Below, piece after piece: positions 38,392 through 47,311 of a stretch of 64,000 bases of DNA (position 1 is the stretch's first letter; each line of letters begins with the position of its first letter). This DNA comes from Oscillospiraceae bacterium. Lineage in GTDB: Bacteria; Bacillota; Clostridia; Oscillospirales; Ruminococcaceae. Under the pieces are notes generated by a model that searched no databases, was not told where the DNA came from, and saw only the letters and a program-made list of their open reading frames with translations. Location of the stretch: the NCBI GenBank assembly GCA_021199795.1, contig JAJQHJ010000001.1, positions 1 through 64,000 of the forward strand. The letters run 5' to 3'. A program made the translations under genes and the position numbers.

Positions 38392-39201
38392 GTGAAAGTA
38401 TCTAAGGTTTTCGCTGTACCATACGCTGTATGGGTTCTCATCTTCACGATAATTCCTTTGGGACTTGTAATCGGATTCGCTCTTACCGATTCTGACGGAA
38501 GCTTTACGCTTCAGAACCTGTTCGATATGTCAGACTATATGGCGGTACTCTTCCGCTCAATTCTGTTTGCCATTATTGCAACAGTTATCTGTCTTGTTCT
38601 GGCTTTTCCCGCGGCATATATTATCTCGCGTGCAAAGTCGTTCAACCAGTCCTCGCTTATAGTTTTAATAATGGTTCCGATGTGGACAAACTTCATCTTA
38701 AGAACCTACGCATGGATGACGCTTCTCGAATCGAATGGTCTCATAAACAAGTTTCTGGGACTGTTCGGAATTGGTCCGTTGAACCTTATCAACAACGGCG
38801 GTGCTGTAATACTCGGCATGGTATATAATTATCTGCCGTTTATGATTCTGCCGCTGTATTCGGTAATGGTCAAGATTGATTCAAGCGTTATCGAAGCGGC
38901 AAGGGACTTGGGTTCAAACAACTTCAACTTAGTAAGAAGAGTCATCCTTCCCCTCTCGATGCCCGGAATCAACTCTGGCATTATAGCCGTTTTCATTCCG
39001 AGTGTTTCGACATTCGTTATTTCACGAATGCTCGGTGGCGGAACAAGTGACCTTATCGGTGACATAATCGAGTCACAGTTTTTGGGGACTTCGTATAATC
39101 CGCACCTCGGCTCGGCTATGGCACTTGTTCTCATGATAGTTGTAATATTCCTGATGAGCCTGTTCAATCAGTTCGGCTCGGAAGAGGAGGTTATGCCATG
39201 A
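38392..39201 (+). CDS. potB: Polyamine ABC transporter permease PotB
   Basis: 269 residues with six predicted membrane segments. The binding-protein-dependent permease loop is visible as EAARDLGSNNFNLVRRVILPLSMPGI (the EAA motif that docks on the ATPase; given here as a region near residues 168-193). The start is GTG with GGAGG about 11 nt upstream. It follows potA by 6 nt and overlaps potC by 4 nt. Confidence 0.9.
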   Translation: MKVSKVFAVPYAVWVLIFTIIPLGLVIGFALTDSDGSFTLQNLFDMSDYMAVLFRSILFAIIATVICLVLAFPAAYIISRAKSFNQSSLIVLIMVPMWTNFILRTYAWMTLLESNGLINKFLGLFGIGPLNLINNGGAVILGMVYNYLPFMILPLYSVMVKIDSSVIEAARDLGSNNFNLVRRVILPLSMPGINSGIIAVFIPSVSTFVISRMLGGGTSDLIGDIIESQFLGTSYNPHLGSAMALVLMIVVIFLMSLFNQFGSEEEVMP

Positions 39202-40028
39202 GAAAGCTTTCCTCAAAGATATACATGTACGCTCTGTACCTGTTTTTGTATCTTCCGATTATTGTTCTGATCGTGTTCTCATTCAATGTATCTAAGTCGC
39301 GTTCCAACTGGACGGGCTTTACCCTTGACTGGTATGTCAAGCTGTTCCACAATGAGACGATACTCACGTCTCTTCGGAACACGGTAATAGTAGCCCTCGC
39401 AGCTTCAATATTTGCTACAATCTTAGGCACTACTGCTGCGCTTGGCATAAACAGCATGAAGAAGCGTTCCAAAACTGTTTTCATGAACCTGACATACATA
39501 CCCGTTGTCAGCCCTGAAATCATCATGGGTGTATCTCTCATGCTTCTCTTCCAGATTTTCAGAACCTCCTTTGGTTTCCAGTTCGGATTTGCCTCACTAA
39601 TTCTATCTCACATTTCGTTTGACGTTCCGTATGTCATATATAGCGTTCTTCCGAAGCTTCGGGGAATGAACCCGAGTCTCGTCGAAGCCGCTCAGGATCT
39701 GGGATGTAACCAGCGGCAGGCTTTCTTCAAAGTTGTCATTCCTGAAATCATGCCAGGTATTTTCACAGGATTTCTGATGAGTGTTACCTACTCGATTGAC
39801 GACTTCGTTGTCAGCTACTTCACATCTGGTACAAACGTGCAGACCCTTTCAATCACAATCGAGTCGATGACGAGACTTAAGGTTTCTCCTGAAATCAATG
39901 CTCTGTCAGCGATTATATTCTTAGTCATCTGCATTATTCTCATCACTAAGAACATATTCGACAACCGCAAGCTGAGGCGTGAGCAGGAGCAGTTCCGTGC
40001 CGCTCAGAGAAAGGAGAGCATGGTATGA
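39198..40028 (+). CDS. potC: Polyamine ABC transporter permease PotC
   Basis: 276 residues, the second permease of the polyamine importer. Six membrane segments, with the EAA docking loop EAAQDLGCNQRQAFFKVVIP and the typical SIDDFVVSYFTSG motif of PotC. The C-terminus is basic and Glu-rich (KLRREQEQFRAAQRKE). Overlaps potB and potD by 4 nt each, so all three are translationally coupled. Confidence 0.9.
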   Translation: MRKLSSKIYMYALYLFLYLPIIVLIVFSFNVSKSRSNWTGFTLDWYVKLFHNETILTSLRNTVIVALAASIFATILGTTAALGINSMKKRSKTVFMNLTYIPVVSPEIIMGVSLMLLFQIFRTSFGFQFGFASLILSHISFDVPYVIYSVLPKLRGMNPSLVEAAQDLGCNQRQAFFKVVIPEIMPGIFTGFLMSVTYSIDDFVVSYFTSGTNVQTLSITIESMTRLKVSPEINALSAIIFLVICIILITKNIFDNRKLRREQEQFRAAQRKESMV

Positions 40029-41260
40029 GAAGACTGCTTGCTTTCATAACTGCATTCTTGGTTCTTGCGCTTTCCCTTTGCGGATGCTCTTCGGGTAATG
40101 CTTACGGTGCGTATTCTGAGCTCGATGAGGAGCTCCTTTCCAACTACGACTACACCCGCTTTATGGGTCAGGACATTATTCTGAATGTTGCCAACTGGGG
40201 CGAGTATATGTGCCTGAACGAAGCGGACATGCTAGATGTAAACGAGGCTTTCGAGGCTCTCACTGGAATCGAGGTCAACTACACTACTTTTGCGAGTAAC
40301 GAAACTCTTTACTCCAAAATTCAGTCTGGCAGTGCGGAGTATGACATCATCATTCCGAGTGACTACATGATTTCTAAGATGATTGACGAGGGGCTTGTCC
40401 AGAAGCTTGACTTCGACAACATCCCGAATCTTAAGAACATCATGGAGACATTTCTATATCCTGAGTATGACCCAACCAACGAATACTCTGTTCCATACCT
40501 ATGGGGAATGGTCGTAATCATCTACAACGCCACTATGGTTGATGAGGAGATAACATCGTGGGCTTCGCTATGGGATGAAGAATATGCCGGAAATATATTG
40601 ATGTTCAACAATCCCCGTGATGCGTTTGGCATCGCTTTGACGTACCTGGGATATTCTCAGAATACTGAAGACGAGCTTGAGCTTCAGGAGGCGGCACTTC
40701 TTCTTAAGGAGCAAAAGTCAATAGTTCAGGCATATGTCATGGACGAGATTTTTGACAAGATGGAGGGCGGCTCTGCAGCAATTGCTCCATACTACTCTGG
40801 TGACGCCGTCACAATGATGGCTGAGAACGAAGATTTAACCTACTGCATCCCTGTTGAGGGCACGAATCAGTTTGTAGATGCAATCTGCATTCCGACCACT
40901 GCTCAGAACAAGGAAGCTGCGGAAATGTATATAAACTTCCTCTGCGAAGCCGAGGTTGCCCTTGCCAACTGCGAGTACACCGGTTATTCAACCCCGAATC
41001 AAGCGGCGTATGAGCTTCTAGACGATGAGGTCAAAAACAATCCTTTGCAGTATCCGTCGGATGAATATCTCACGGAGCATACTGAGGTATTTGTAAACCT
41101 TTCCGATGAGGCAAACGAGCTTATGCAAACCCTCTGGAATCAGCTTAAGATTGACGGAACCAATCCGTGGCTTGTTCCCATTTTCCTTGTTGCCATGCTG
41201 GCGGCGACGGTATTTGTCAATGTCCGGCGGGCAAGAAAAAAGCACTCCGATCATCTGTAG
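40025..41260 (+). CDS. potD: Spermidine/putrescine-binding lipoprotein PotD with C-terminal membrane helix
   Basis: 411 residues. The N-terminus MRRLLAFITAFLVLALSLCGC is a lipoprotein signal (LCGC lipobox). The binding-protein fold follows with ILNVANWGEYM, DIIIPSDYMISKM, EYSVPYLWGMVVIIYN and YINFLCEAE, all PotD-like. Unusually, after the domain ends at about residue 378 there is a second hydrophobic segment (WLVPIFLVAMLAATVFVNV) followed by a basic tail RRARKKHSDHL. That is a stop-transfer helix, so the protein seems anchored at both ends. A potC-potD fusion, known in some Firmicutes, does not apply, as the genes are separate. Confidence 0.88.
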   Translation: MRRLLAFITAFLVLALSLCGCSSGNAYGAYSELDEELLSNYDYTRFMGQDIILNVANWGEYMCLNEADMLDVNEAFEALTGIEVNYTTFASNETLYSKIQSGSAEYDIIIPSDYMISKMIDEGLVQKLDFDNIPNLKNIMETFLYPEYDPTNEYSVPYLWGMVVIIYNATMVDEEITSWASLWDEEYAGNILMFNNPRDAFGIALTYLGYSQNTEDELELQEAALLLKEQKSIVQAYVMDEIFDKMEGGSAAIAPYYSGDAVTMMAENEDLTYCIPVEGTNQFVDAICIPTTAQNKEAAEMYINFLCEAEVALANCEYTGYSTPNQAAYELLDDEVKNNPLQYPSDEYLTEHTEVFVNLSDEANELMQTLWNQLKIDGTNPWLVPIFLVAMLAATVFVNVRRARKKHSDHL

Positions 41261-41289
41261 ATTAAATCTGCAGATAGTATCTGTAGATT
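41253..41289 (+). repeat. Three ATCTGYAGAT palindromes at exact 13-bp steps
   Basis: ATCTGTAGAT, ATCTGCAGAT and ATCTGTAGAT start at 41253, 41266 and 41279. The middle copy is a perfect 10-bp palindrome and the others differ by one base. The first copy contains the potD stop codon. As RNA, 41265-41275 can pair with 41279-41289 (11 bp, one G-U, 3-nt loop). No long T-run follows. It could be an operator array for the downstream PRPP synthetase gene or an RNA hairpin. Confidence 0.7.
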
Positions 41290-41347
41290 TAGAATAAAGC
41301 AATCCCATCACACTATTATTCAAAATACAATATGGAGGCATGATTCA

Positions 41348-42499
41348 ATGACAATGTTAAAAAAGACCTCACAAATCTTCAACCCTGAGCTGAGTGTAGC
41401 TCCACTCGGAATTATCGCAATGGATAACGCAAAAGAGCTCGGCGAGAAGATCAACGACTATCTCGTTACATGGGCAAGACAAGCTGGACGCGATGTTGAC
41501 ACGTTCCTTATTCCGTCTAGCTGTCCGAGATTCCAATCTGGCGATGCAAAAGGCTTCATCTACGAGACAGTCAGAGGCTACGACCTTTTCTTCGTATGTG
41601 ACGTAGGAAACTATTCCTGCACATACCCCTATTTCGGCTATGAAAATCGCAAATCTCCAGACGATCATTTCCAGGACTTAAAACGATTGATTCAGGCAGC
41701 AGGAGGAAAGGCGCACAGAGTCAATGTAATCATGCCGCTCCTCTATGGAGGAAGACAGCACCGGCGCAATGGAAGAGAGTCCCTTGACGCTGCATGCATG
41801 CTCCAGGAGCTCCAGAATATCGGAGTTGAGAATGTTCTTACATTTGATGCTCACGACCCGAGAGTCATGAACGCTGTGCCGCTTATGGGCTTTGACAACA
41901 TCGTTCCATCTTACCAGGCACTTAAAGCACTCTTCAAGGCTTTCCCCGACCTGATTGTAGACAAGGAGCATTTCATGATTGTATCACCAGACGAGGGCGG
42001 AATGAATCGGAATATGCACTATTCATCTGAGCTCCAGGTTACACTAGGAATGTTCTACAAGCGCAGAGACGTAAGCCAGGTTATAGACGGTGTCAACAAG
42101 ATTGAAGCTCATGAGTATCTCGGAAACGACGTTACGGGAATGGACATCTTCATCGCAGATGACATCATTTCCTCCGGAAAGTCGATGATTGAAGTGGCTT
42201 ACGATCTCAAGAAAAGAAACGCCAAGAGAATCTTCACTTATGCTACTTACTGCATCTTCACCAAAGGCTATGACGAAATGGACAAGGCTTACGCAGATGG
42301 CATTATAGACGGAGTATTCGGAACTAACCTTACTTATGCTCCCGAGGAGCTTCTCAAAAAAGAGTGGTACCATGTTGTAGATTGCTCGAAGTATGCTTCC
42401 TACTTCATCACAGCTCTCAACCACGATATGTCAGTCAGCTCGATTATAGACCCGCATGAGAAGATCCAGACACTTATCAAGGAGCATAGAGCGAAATAA
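41348..42499 (+). CDS. prs: Ribose-phosphate pyrophosphokinase (PRPP synthetase-like)
   Basis: 383 residues, longer than the usual ~315. It would make PRPP from ribose 5-phosphate and ATP. The PRPP-binding loop DIFIADDIISSGKSMIEVA is clear near residue 275, and LLYGGRQHRRNGRES, LTFDAHDPRVM and VSPDEGGMNR match catalytic regions of the family. The N-terminal part (PELSVAPLGIIAMDNAKELGEKI) is divergent. It belongs to a longer clostridial group, and a standard prs may exist elsewhere; that is inference. GGAGG lies 9 nt before the ATG. It follows potD by 87 nt, with the ATCTGYAGAT repeats in between. Confidence 0.78.
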   Translation: MTMLKKTSQIFNPELSVAPLGIIAMDNAKELGEKINDYLVTWARQAGRDVDTFLIPSSCPRFQSGDAKGFIYETVRGYDLFFVCDVGNYSCTYPYFGYENRKSPDDHFQDLKRLIQAAGGKAHRVNVIMPLLYGGRQHRRNGRESLDAACMLQELQNIGVENVLTFDAHDPRVMNAVPLMGFDNIVPSYQALKALFKAFPDLIVDKEHFMIVSPDEGGMNRNMHYSSELQVTLGMFYKRRDVSQVIDGVNKIEAHEYLGNDVTGMDIFIADDIISSGKSMIEVAYDLKKRNAKRIFTYATYCIFTKGYDEMDKAYADGIIDGVFGTNLTYAPEELLKKEWYHVVDCSKYASYFITALNHDMSVSSIIDPHEKIQTLIKEHRAK

Positions 42500-42543
42500 T
42501 CTGGCATAGAGTATCTTGAATAATTTGAGAAAGGATGATCCCA

Positions 42544-43047
42544 ATGCTTAAGGAATTCACTATAGGTGAACTTTCATTCAACCCATTTGAGAGAATCGGC
42601 AACGACTGGTGCCTTATCTCGGCTGGAACTGAAAGTAGCTTCAACACGATGACTGCCTCCTGGGGCGGAGTCGGAATTCTCTGGGGAAGAGAAGTTGCTA
42701 CATGCTATATAAGACCTCAGAGATATACAAAGAAATTTGTTGACGGAAGCGACTATTTCACCCTCAGCTTCTTCCCTGATGGATACAAGAAAGCTCTTGG
42801 GCTCTGCGGAAGAGTTTCCGGACGAGACCACGACAAGCCGAAAGAAGCCGGTCTCACTCCCCTTTTCACTGACGGAACGGTCACTTTTGAAGAAGCGAAT
42901 CTTGTTTTGGTTTGCAGAAAGCTCTACGCTCAGGAATTGACTGAAGAATCATTTGTCGACAAGACAGTATTTGAGCACAACTATCCTGAGAACGATCTTC
43001 ACACGATGTATATCGGCGAGATAGTCAAGGCTTACAAGGCGGACTGA
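42544..43047 (+). CDS. Flavin reductase-like FMN-binding protein
   Basis: 167 residues of the flavin reductase/flavoredoxin split-barrel family. The N-terminal FNPFERIGNDWCLISAG and FNTMTASWGGVGILWG are the characteristic strand-loop region that binds FMN; ATCYIRPQRYTKKFVDGSDYFTLSFF follows. It would bind FMN and pass electrons to unknown partners. I chose ATG 42544 because AGAAAGG lies 9 nt upstream; an ATG at 42535 touches that site and is unlikely. No signal peptide. Confidence 0.85.
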   Translation: MLKEFTIGELSFNPFERIGNDWCLISAGTESSFNTMTASWGGVGILWGREVATCYIRPQRYTKKFVDGSDYFTLSFFPDGYKKALGLCGRVSGRDHDKPKEAGLTPLFTDGTVTFEEANLVLVCRKLYAQELTEESFVDKTVFEHNYPENDLHTMYIGEIVKAYKAD

Positions 43048-43065
43048 AATCAATTCTAAAACATG

Positions 43066-43110
43066 GCTCCCTTTCATAAACTCATCTTAGGACGAGTTTC
43101 GGAAGGGAGC
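43066..43110 (+). promoter_or_regulatory. Long RNA hairpin hiding the Ca2+-ATPase ribosome site
   Basis: GCTCCCTTTC (43066-43075) pairs with GGAAGGGAGC (43101-43110; one G-U), and inside it AAACTC (43078-43083) pairs with GAGTTT (43094-43099), giving 16 bp with one small internal bulge and a short loop. The 3' arm is the GGAAGGGAG ribosome site, 6-7 nt before the ATG at 43117. Only three Ts follow, so terminator function is less likely than translational control. Confidence 0.65.
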
Positions 43111-43116
43111 TTTATC

Positions 43117-45609
43117 ATGCAGGAAAATAATTTTGGAGGACTGACGGAATCAGAAGCTGAGAGGAGGCTCAAAGAATATGGCTACAATCGCCTCAAGTCG
43201 AAGAGCAGAAAGAACCCGATTGGGATATTTCTGTCGCAGTTCAAGGACATCATGGTCATCGTGCTTCTGTGCGCAACTGTTGTCTCGGTTGCCATGGGCG
43301 AGATATATGATGCAGTGACGATTATTCTGATTGTCCTTATGGATGCAATACCGGGATTCATTCAGGAATACAGGACAGAGAGGACGATGGAGGCACTTGA
43401 GAAGCTGACTGCTCCAACTGCAAGGGTTATTCGGGACGGGAACGAGAAAGTTATCGATGCTTCGCTTATTGTTCCAGACGATGTAATTCTTATTGAAGCA
43501 GGCGACCAGGTGCCGTGTGACGGAAGAATTCTTAGCTCCAACGGGCTTTGGTGCAACGAATCAATTCTCACAGGCGAATCGGAAGCTGTCAGAAAAGGAG
43601 AAGCTGATAATTCCGTCTACATGGGAAGCTCGGTTACCAGAGGCAATGCCGTCATCGTTTGCGAGACTACTGGCATGGGAACAAAAATGGGACAGGTTTC
43701 TTCGCTCATCGATGAAGCTGGATCTGAGGAAACGCCTCTTCAAAGAAAGCTCGGCTCTCTCGGAAAGACCTTGTGTCTGCTCTGTGCTGGTGTATGCGTT
43801 CTTGTGGTGGTTGCAGGTATACTCAGAGGTGAGCCTATCTTCGACATGCTGATGACTGGCATAACAATTGCAATTGCTGCCATTCCAGAGGGTCTTCCGG
43901 CTACTGTTACGATAACACTTGCCCTGGCGGTCAGGCGGATGATGAAGAAAAATGCTCTTGTAAGGCGACTTCATTCTGTCGAGACTCTTAGCTGTGCAAA
44001 TGTTATCTGTACCGACAAGACAGGCACACTGACAGAGAACAAGATGAGCGTCACGAGGATAAGAACTGCTGACAAGGAATTTGCCATTACAGATAATCTG
44101 AATGCTGACAAAAGCCTTGAAGAGCTTTTAAGGTGTGCTGTTCTATGCAATAATGCTGTTCTGAGTGAGAATGACGGCATAGGAGACCCGACGGAGGTTG
44201 CTCTTTTAGTTGTTGCAAAGAAATTTGGTATCAGCAAAAATGGTTACACCAGGCTCTCTGAGATACCGTTTGACAGCGAATCGAAAAGAATGAGTGTCAC
44301 TGTTTCTTGCAAGAATGGAACTAAAACATACATAAAAGGTGCACCGGATGTGATTCTCAAGACATGCAGGATGATTTATACTGAATCCGGTATTCTCCCA
44401 TTTACAAGTGAGAAAAAGAAAGAGTTATATCGAATAGTTGACGATTATGCCGGCTGTGCACTGCGTGTCATGGCGTTTGCCTTTACAGACGAGAAGACAG
44501 GCTACGAGGTTTTCTTAGGGCTGGCAGGTATGCTCGACGCTCCAAGAGCGGAATCCAAGACATCAGTAAGTGAACTCAGGAAAGCCGGAATCAGAACAGT
44601 TATGATTACCGGAGACCATAAGCTGACTGCTGAGGCTGTTGCAAAAGAAGTTGGAATTCTCAGGCGCGGTGACCTGGTCATATCAAAAGAAGAGCTCGAC
44701 AAGCTCACAGACAAAGAGCTTGACAGAATCATATCCAAAGCTTCTGTGTTTGCAAGAGTCGATCCTGGCGACAAGCTCAGAATCGTGCAGTCACTAAAAA
44801 GAAAGGGCAACATCGTTGCCATGACAGGTGACGGGGTAAATGATGCTCCAGCTGTAAAGGAAGCGGATATCGGCATCGCCATCGGTCAGAATGGTTCGGA
44901 GGCGTGCAAGCAAGCCGCAGATATGGTTCTGCTCGATAACAATCTATCAACCATCTGCGAAGCGGTCAGGCAAGGCAGAACGGTTTACATGAATATCCGC
45001 AAATTTGTGAGATATCTGATTTCCTGCAACATTGGAGAGGTCATGGTTATGTTTCTGTCAATAGTTCTAGGTATGCCGGTTGTCTTGCTCCCAACTCAGA
45101 TTTTGCTTGTAAACCTGGTCACAGATGGTCTTCCGGCAATGGCACTGAGTCTTGAGAAGAGCGAAAAAGAAATACTCAGGATGAAACCATCGAGCTTTTC
45201 AGGGAGTTTTTTCAGCGGAGGTTTGCTCGGAAAGATTTCGATCCGAGGCATTCTTATTGGAATTTGCACGCTCGGATGCTTTGCATATTCTCTGTATTTT
45301 GGATGTGCTCTTGAAACTGCAAGAACATGTGCCCTGGTAACTCTGATTGCAAGTCAGCTTATTCATGTTTTCGAGTGCAGAAGTGAGCATAAATCGGTGT
45401 TTCAGATGAACCCGTTCCATAACCCGGCACTGATTCTGGCTGTTCTTGTTTCCGCTGGCGTAACCGTATCATGCGTTTATGTGCCATTTTTGTCGGTTGC
45501 AATGGAAACAACTCCGCTTATCTTGCCGGAAATGGCTTGGTCTCTTTTATTCGCGGCAGCCGTGCCGATAACCTCGGGGCTAATTCGGCTTATAACAAAT
45601 CGGAAATAA
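43117..45609 (+). CDS. P-type calcium-transporting ATPase (PMCA/SERCA-like)
   Basis: 830 residues. It exports Ca2+ (possibly Mn2+) using ATP. N-terminal cation-ATPase domain (GLTESEAERRLKEYGYN), actuator loop LTGESEAVRKGE, M4 motif AIPEGLPATV (calcium-type), phosphorylation site CTDKTGTLTEN with Asp300, KGAPDVIL, TGDGVNDAPAVKEADIGIAIG hinge, M5-M6 with MVLLDNNLS and LLVNLVTDGLPAMAL. About ten membrane segments. I chose ATG 43117, preceded by GGAAGGGAG at 6-7 nt; the open frame starting at 43063 lies inside the hairpin. Ends at a strong terminator. Confidence 0.9.
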   Translation: MQENNFGGLTESEAERRLKEYGYNRLKSKSRKNPIGIFLSQFKDIMVIVLLCATVVSVAMGEIYDAVTIILIVLMDAIPGFIQEYRTERTMEALEKLTAPTARVIRDGNEKVIDASLIVPDDVILIEAGDQVPCDGRILSSNGLWCNESILTGESEAVRKGEADNSVYMGSSVTRGNAVIVCETTGMGTKMGQVSSLIDEAGSEETPLQRKLGSLGKTLCLLCAGVCVLVVVAGILRGEPIFDMLMTGITIAIAAIPEGLPATVTITLALAVRRMMKKNALVRRLHSVETLSCANVICTDKTGTLTENKMSVTRIRTADKEFAITDNLNADKSLEELLRCAVLCNNAVLSENDGIGDPTEVALLVVAKKFGISKNGYTRLSEIPFDSESKRMSVTVSCKNGTKTYIKGAPDVILKTCRMIYTESGILPFTSEKKKELYRIVDDYAGCALRVMAFAFTDEKTGYEVFLGLAGMLDAPRAESKTSVSELRKAGIRTVMITGDHKLTAEAVAKEVGILRRGDLVISKEELDKLTDKELDRIISKASVFARVDPGDKLRIVQSLKRKGNIVAMTGDGVNDAPAVKEADIGIAIGQNGSEACKQAADMVLLDNNLSTICEAVRQGRTVYMNIRKFVRYLISCNIGEVMVMFLSIVLGMPVVLLPTQILLVNLVTDGLPAMALSLEKSEKEILRMKPSSFSGSFFSGGLLGKISIRGILIGICTLGCFAYSLYFGCALETARTCALVTLIASQLIHVFECRSEHKSVFQMNPFHNPALILAVLVSAGVTVSCVYVPFLSVAMETTPLILPEMAWSLLFAAAVPITSGLIRLITNRK

Positions 45610-45616
45610 ATAACAG

Positions 45617-45650
45617 AACCGCTTTCCTATTGAACAGGAAAGCGGTTTTA
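45617..45650. terminator. Strong bidirectional terminator
   Basis: AACCGCTTTCCT (45617-45628) and AGGAAAGCGGTT (45636-45647) form a perfect 12-bp stem followed by TTTTA on the plus strand. The convergent FAD dehydrogenase gene ends at 45648 inside the element. Confidence 0.88.
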
Positions 45651-47237
45651 TTGCGGTGCAAGGCTTCTCATCACTTCGAGTGCTGCCTTGATTCCATCGA
45701 CTGCGGCTGACATTATTCCTCCGGCATAGCCGGCACCCTCGCCGCATGGAATCAGGTTCTCGGTTCCAAGAGCCCGCATATTCTCGTCCCTTGTGATGCG
45801 AACCGGGGACGAAGTTCTCGTTTCAGGGGCAGTCAGGACGGCTCCCATGTCCTTGAAGCAGTCCATTTCACGGGCAAATTTCGTTAAACCCTCTTTCATC
45901 ATTTCAGATACAAACTGAGGGAAAAGCTTATTCAGGTCTCTGTCCACAACACCCGGCTCATAGCTGGGAACAACTGAGCGACTGGCACTATTTCCGTGGA
46001 AATTGCCAACAGTCATTGCCGGAGCACGGCTGTCACCGCTCATAAGATATGCTTTTTTCTCGATATCCGAAGCAAATCTGACACCGTCAAGTGCATCATG
46101 TCCGAAGTCATCTGGATTGACTGAAACCACAATTGCTGCATTGGCATTTTCTCCATCGCGGCTGTACATACTCATACCGTTGGTCACTATAGTGCCTTTT
46201 TCGCTTGCAGATGCTACGACCATTCCACCGGGACACATGCAGAAAGTATAGCACGCCCTGCCATCCGATCTTCTGTAGGACAGCTGATACTCCCCTTTCG
46301 GAAGAAGTGGGCTTCCGGCATAATCGCCATACAGGCTTTTTTCGACGCTTTCCTGAGTGTGCTCGATTCTTGCGCCTACTGAAAATGGTTTTGGCGCAAG
46401 ACTGATTCCGCTTTTCAGGAGCATTTCAAAGGTGTCTCTCGCAGAGTGACCAATCGCCAGGATGAGCGCGCTTGTTTCGATATCACCTGATGGCGTTGAA
46501 ACCTTGGTTATCCTTTCACCATCAAAAGTAATGCCAGTGAGTTCTGAGTGAAACCGGACTTCGCCACCGTTTTCGATTATCCTCTGACGTATATTCCTGA
46601 CGATGCCTCTCAGATTATCTGTGCCTAAGTGCGGCTTGGCAATTCTCAATATGCTTTCAGGTGCGCCGAAGTCAACGAATTTTTCGAGTACATACCGACA
46701 GAGTTGATCATTGATTCTCGTGGTAAGTTTACCGTCTGAGAATGTTCCGGCTCCACCCTCGCCAAACTGGACATTGGTGCTCTCATCGAGTTCTCCACCC
46801 GACCAATACTGCGAGATTTTCTCGACTCTCTCGTCGACTGAACCGCCTCGTTCAAGAACTATCGGCTTATAGCCATATTCCGAGAGAGTCAGTCCGGCAA
46901 ACATTCCGGCAGGTCCGAAGCCTGCAATTACAACCCGACCGTCGGTCTTCCTGCTTGAAATTACCGGGGAAAGTTCAAGCTCCTCAAAGTACTTTATATT
47001 CTGCTTCTTTGAAAGCTCACGCTCAAGCTTATCTGAATCAAGCGCAAGGAGAACTGAGCTTACAAGTTGGATGCCGTCACGTGTTCTTTCACGCTTTCTT
47101 GCGTCAAGTGAAGTCTTGTATATGGATGCAGAAAGGACATGCCGCTTCCCTGCTCCGACTTCCCGAAGTGCCGAGGAAACTATCTCTGCTTCGCTGACAT
47201 TCAGCGGAGTTTTTATGTTCATAACTATTATTGGCAT
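45648..47237 (-). CDS. FAD-dependent dehydrogenase (uncharacterised NAD(P)/FAD oxidoreductase)
   Basis: 529 residues of the uncharacterised FAD-dependent dehydrogenase family. An N-terminal ~95-residue domain (DARKRERTRDGIQLVSSVLL) precedes the FAD-binding Rossmann motif RVVIAGFGPAGMFAGLTLSEYG and YKPIVLERGG; VQFGEGGAGTFSDGKL, ALILAIGHSARDTFEMLL, FSVGARIEHTQ, YTFCMCPGGMVV and a C-terminal IPCGEGAGYAGGIMSAAVDGI complete the pattern. Reaction and substrate are unknown. GAGGG lies 6 nt before ATG 47237. A terminator separates it from cdaR, so it may have its own weak promoter or rely on readthrough. Confidence 0.83.
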   Translation of the reverse strand: MPIIVMNIKTPLNVSEAEIVSSALREVGAGKRHVLSASIYKTSLDARKRERTRDGIQLVSSVLLALDSDKLERELSKKQNIKYFEELELSPVISSRKTDGRVVIAGFGPAGMFAGLTLSEYGYKPIVLERGGSVDERVEKISQYWSGGELDESTNVQFGEGGAGTFSDGKLTTRINDQLCRYVLEKFVDFGAPESILRIAKPHLGTDNLRGIVRNIRQRIIENGGEVRFHSELTGITFDGERITKVSTPSGDIETSALILAIGHSARDTFEMLLKSGISLAPKPFSVGARIEHTQESVEKSLYGDYAGSPLLPKGEYQLSYRRSDGRACYTFCMCPGGMVVASASEKGTIVTNGMSMYSRDGENANAAIVVSVNPDDFGHDALDGVRFASDIEKKAYLMSGDSRAPAMTVGNFHGNSASRSVVPSYEPGVVDRDLNKLFPQFVSEMMKEGLTKFAREMDCFKDMGAVLTAPETRTSSPVRITRDENMRALGTENLIPCGEGAGYAGGIMSAAVDGIKAALEVMRSLAPQ

Positions 47238-47260
47238 GTATTTCCCTCACTTTTACGCTC

Positions 47261-47293
47261 AAAAAATCGGGGCAAAAACAGCTTTCGCCCCGA
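47261..47293 (-). terminator. Terminator after cdaR
   Basis: On the minus strand TCGGGGC (47293-47287) pairs with GCCCCGA (47073-offset arm at 47273-47267), followed by six Ts (47266-47261). It lies 19-51 nt after the cdaR stop. Confidence 0.75.
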
Positions 47294-47311
47294 ATTATCT
47301 GATTTTTATAT

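Noticed and set aside
43066-43110. yybP-ykoY manganese riboswitch
   Set aside because: Only about 45 nt, and I cannot find the conserved internal-loop elements; a simple hairpin is a better description.
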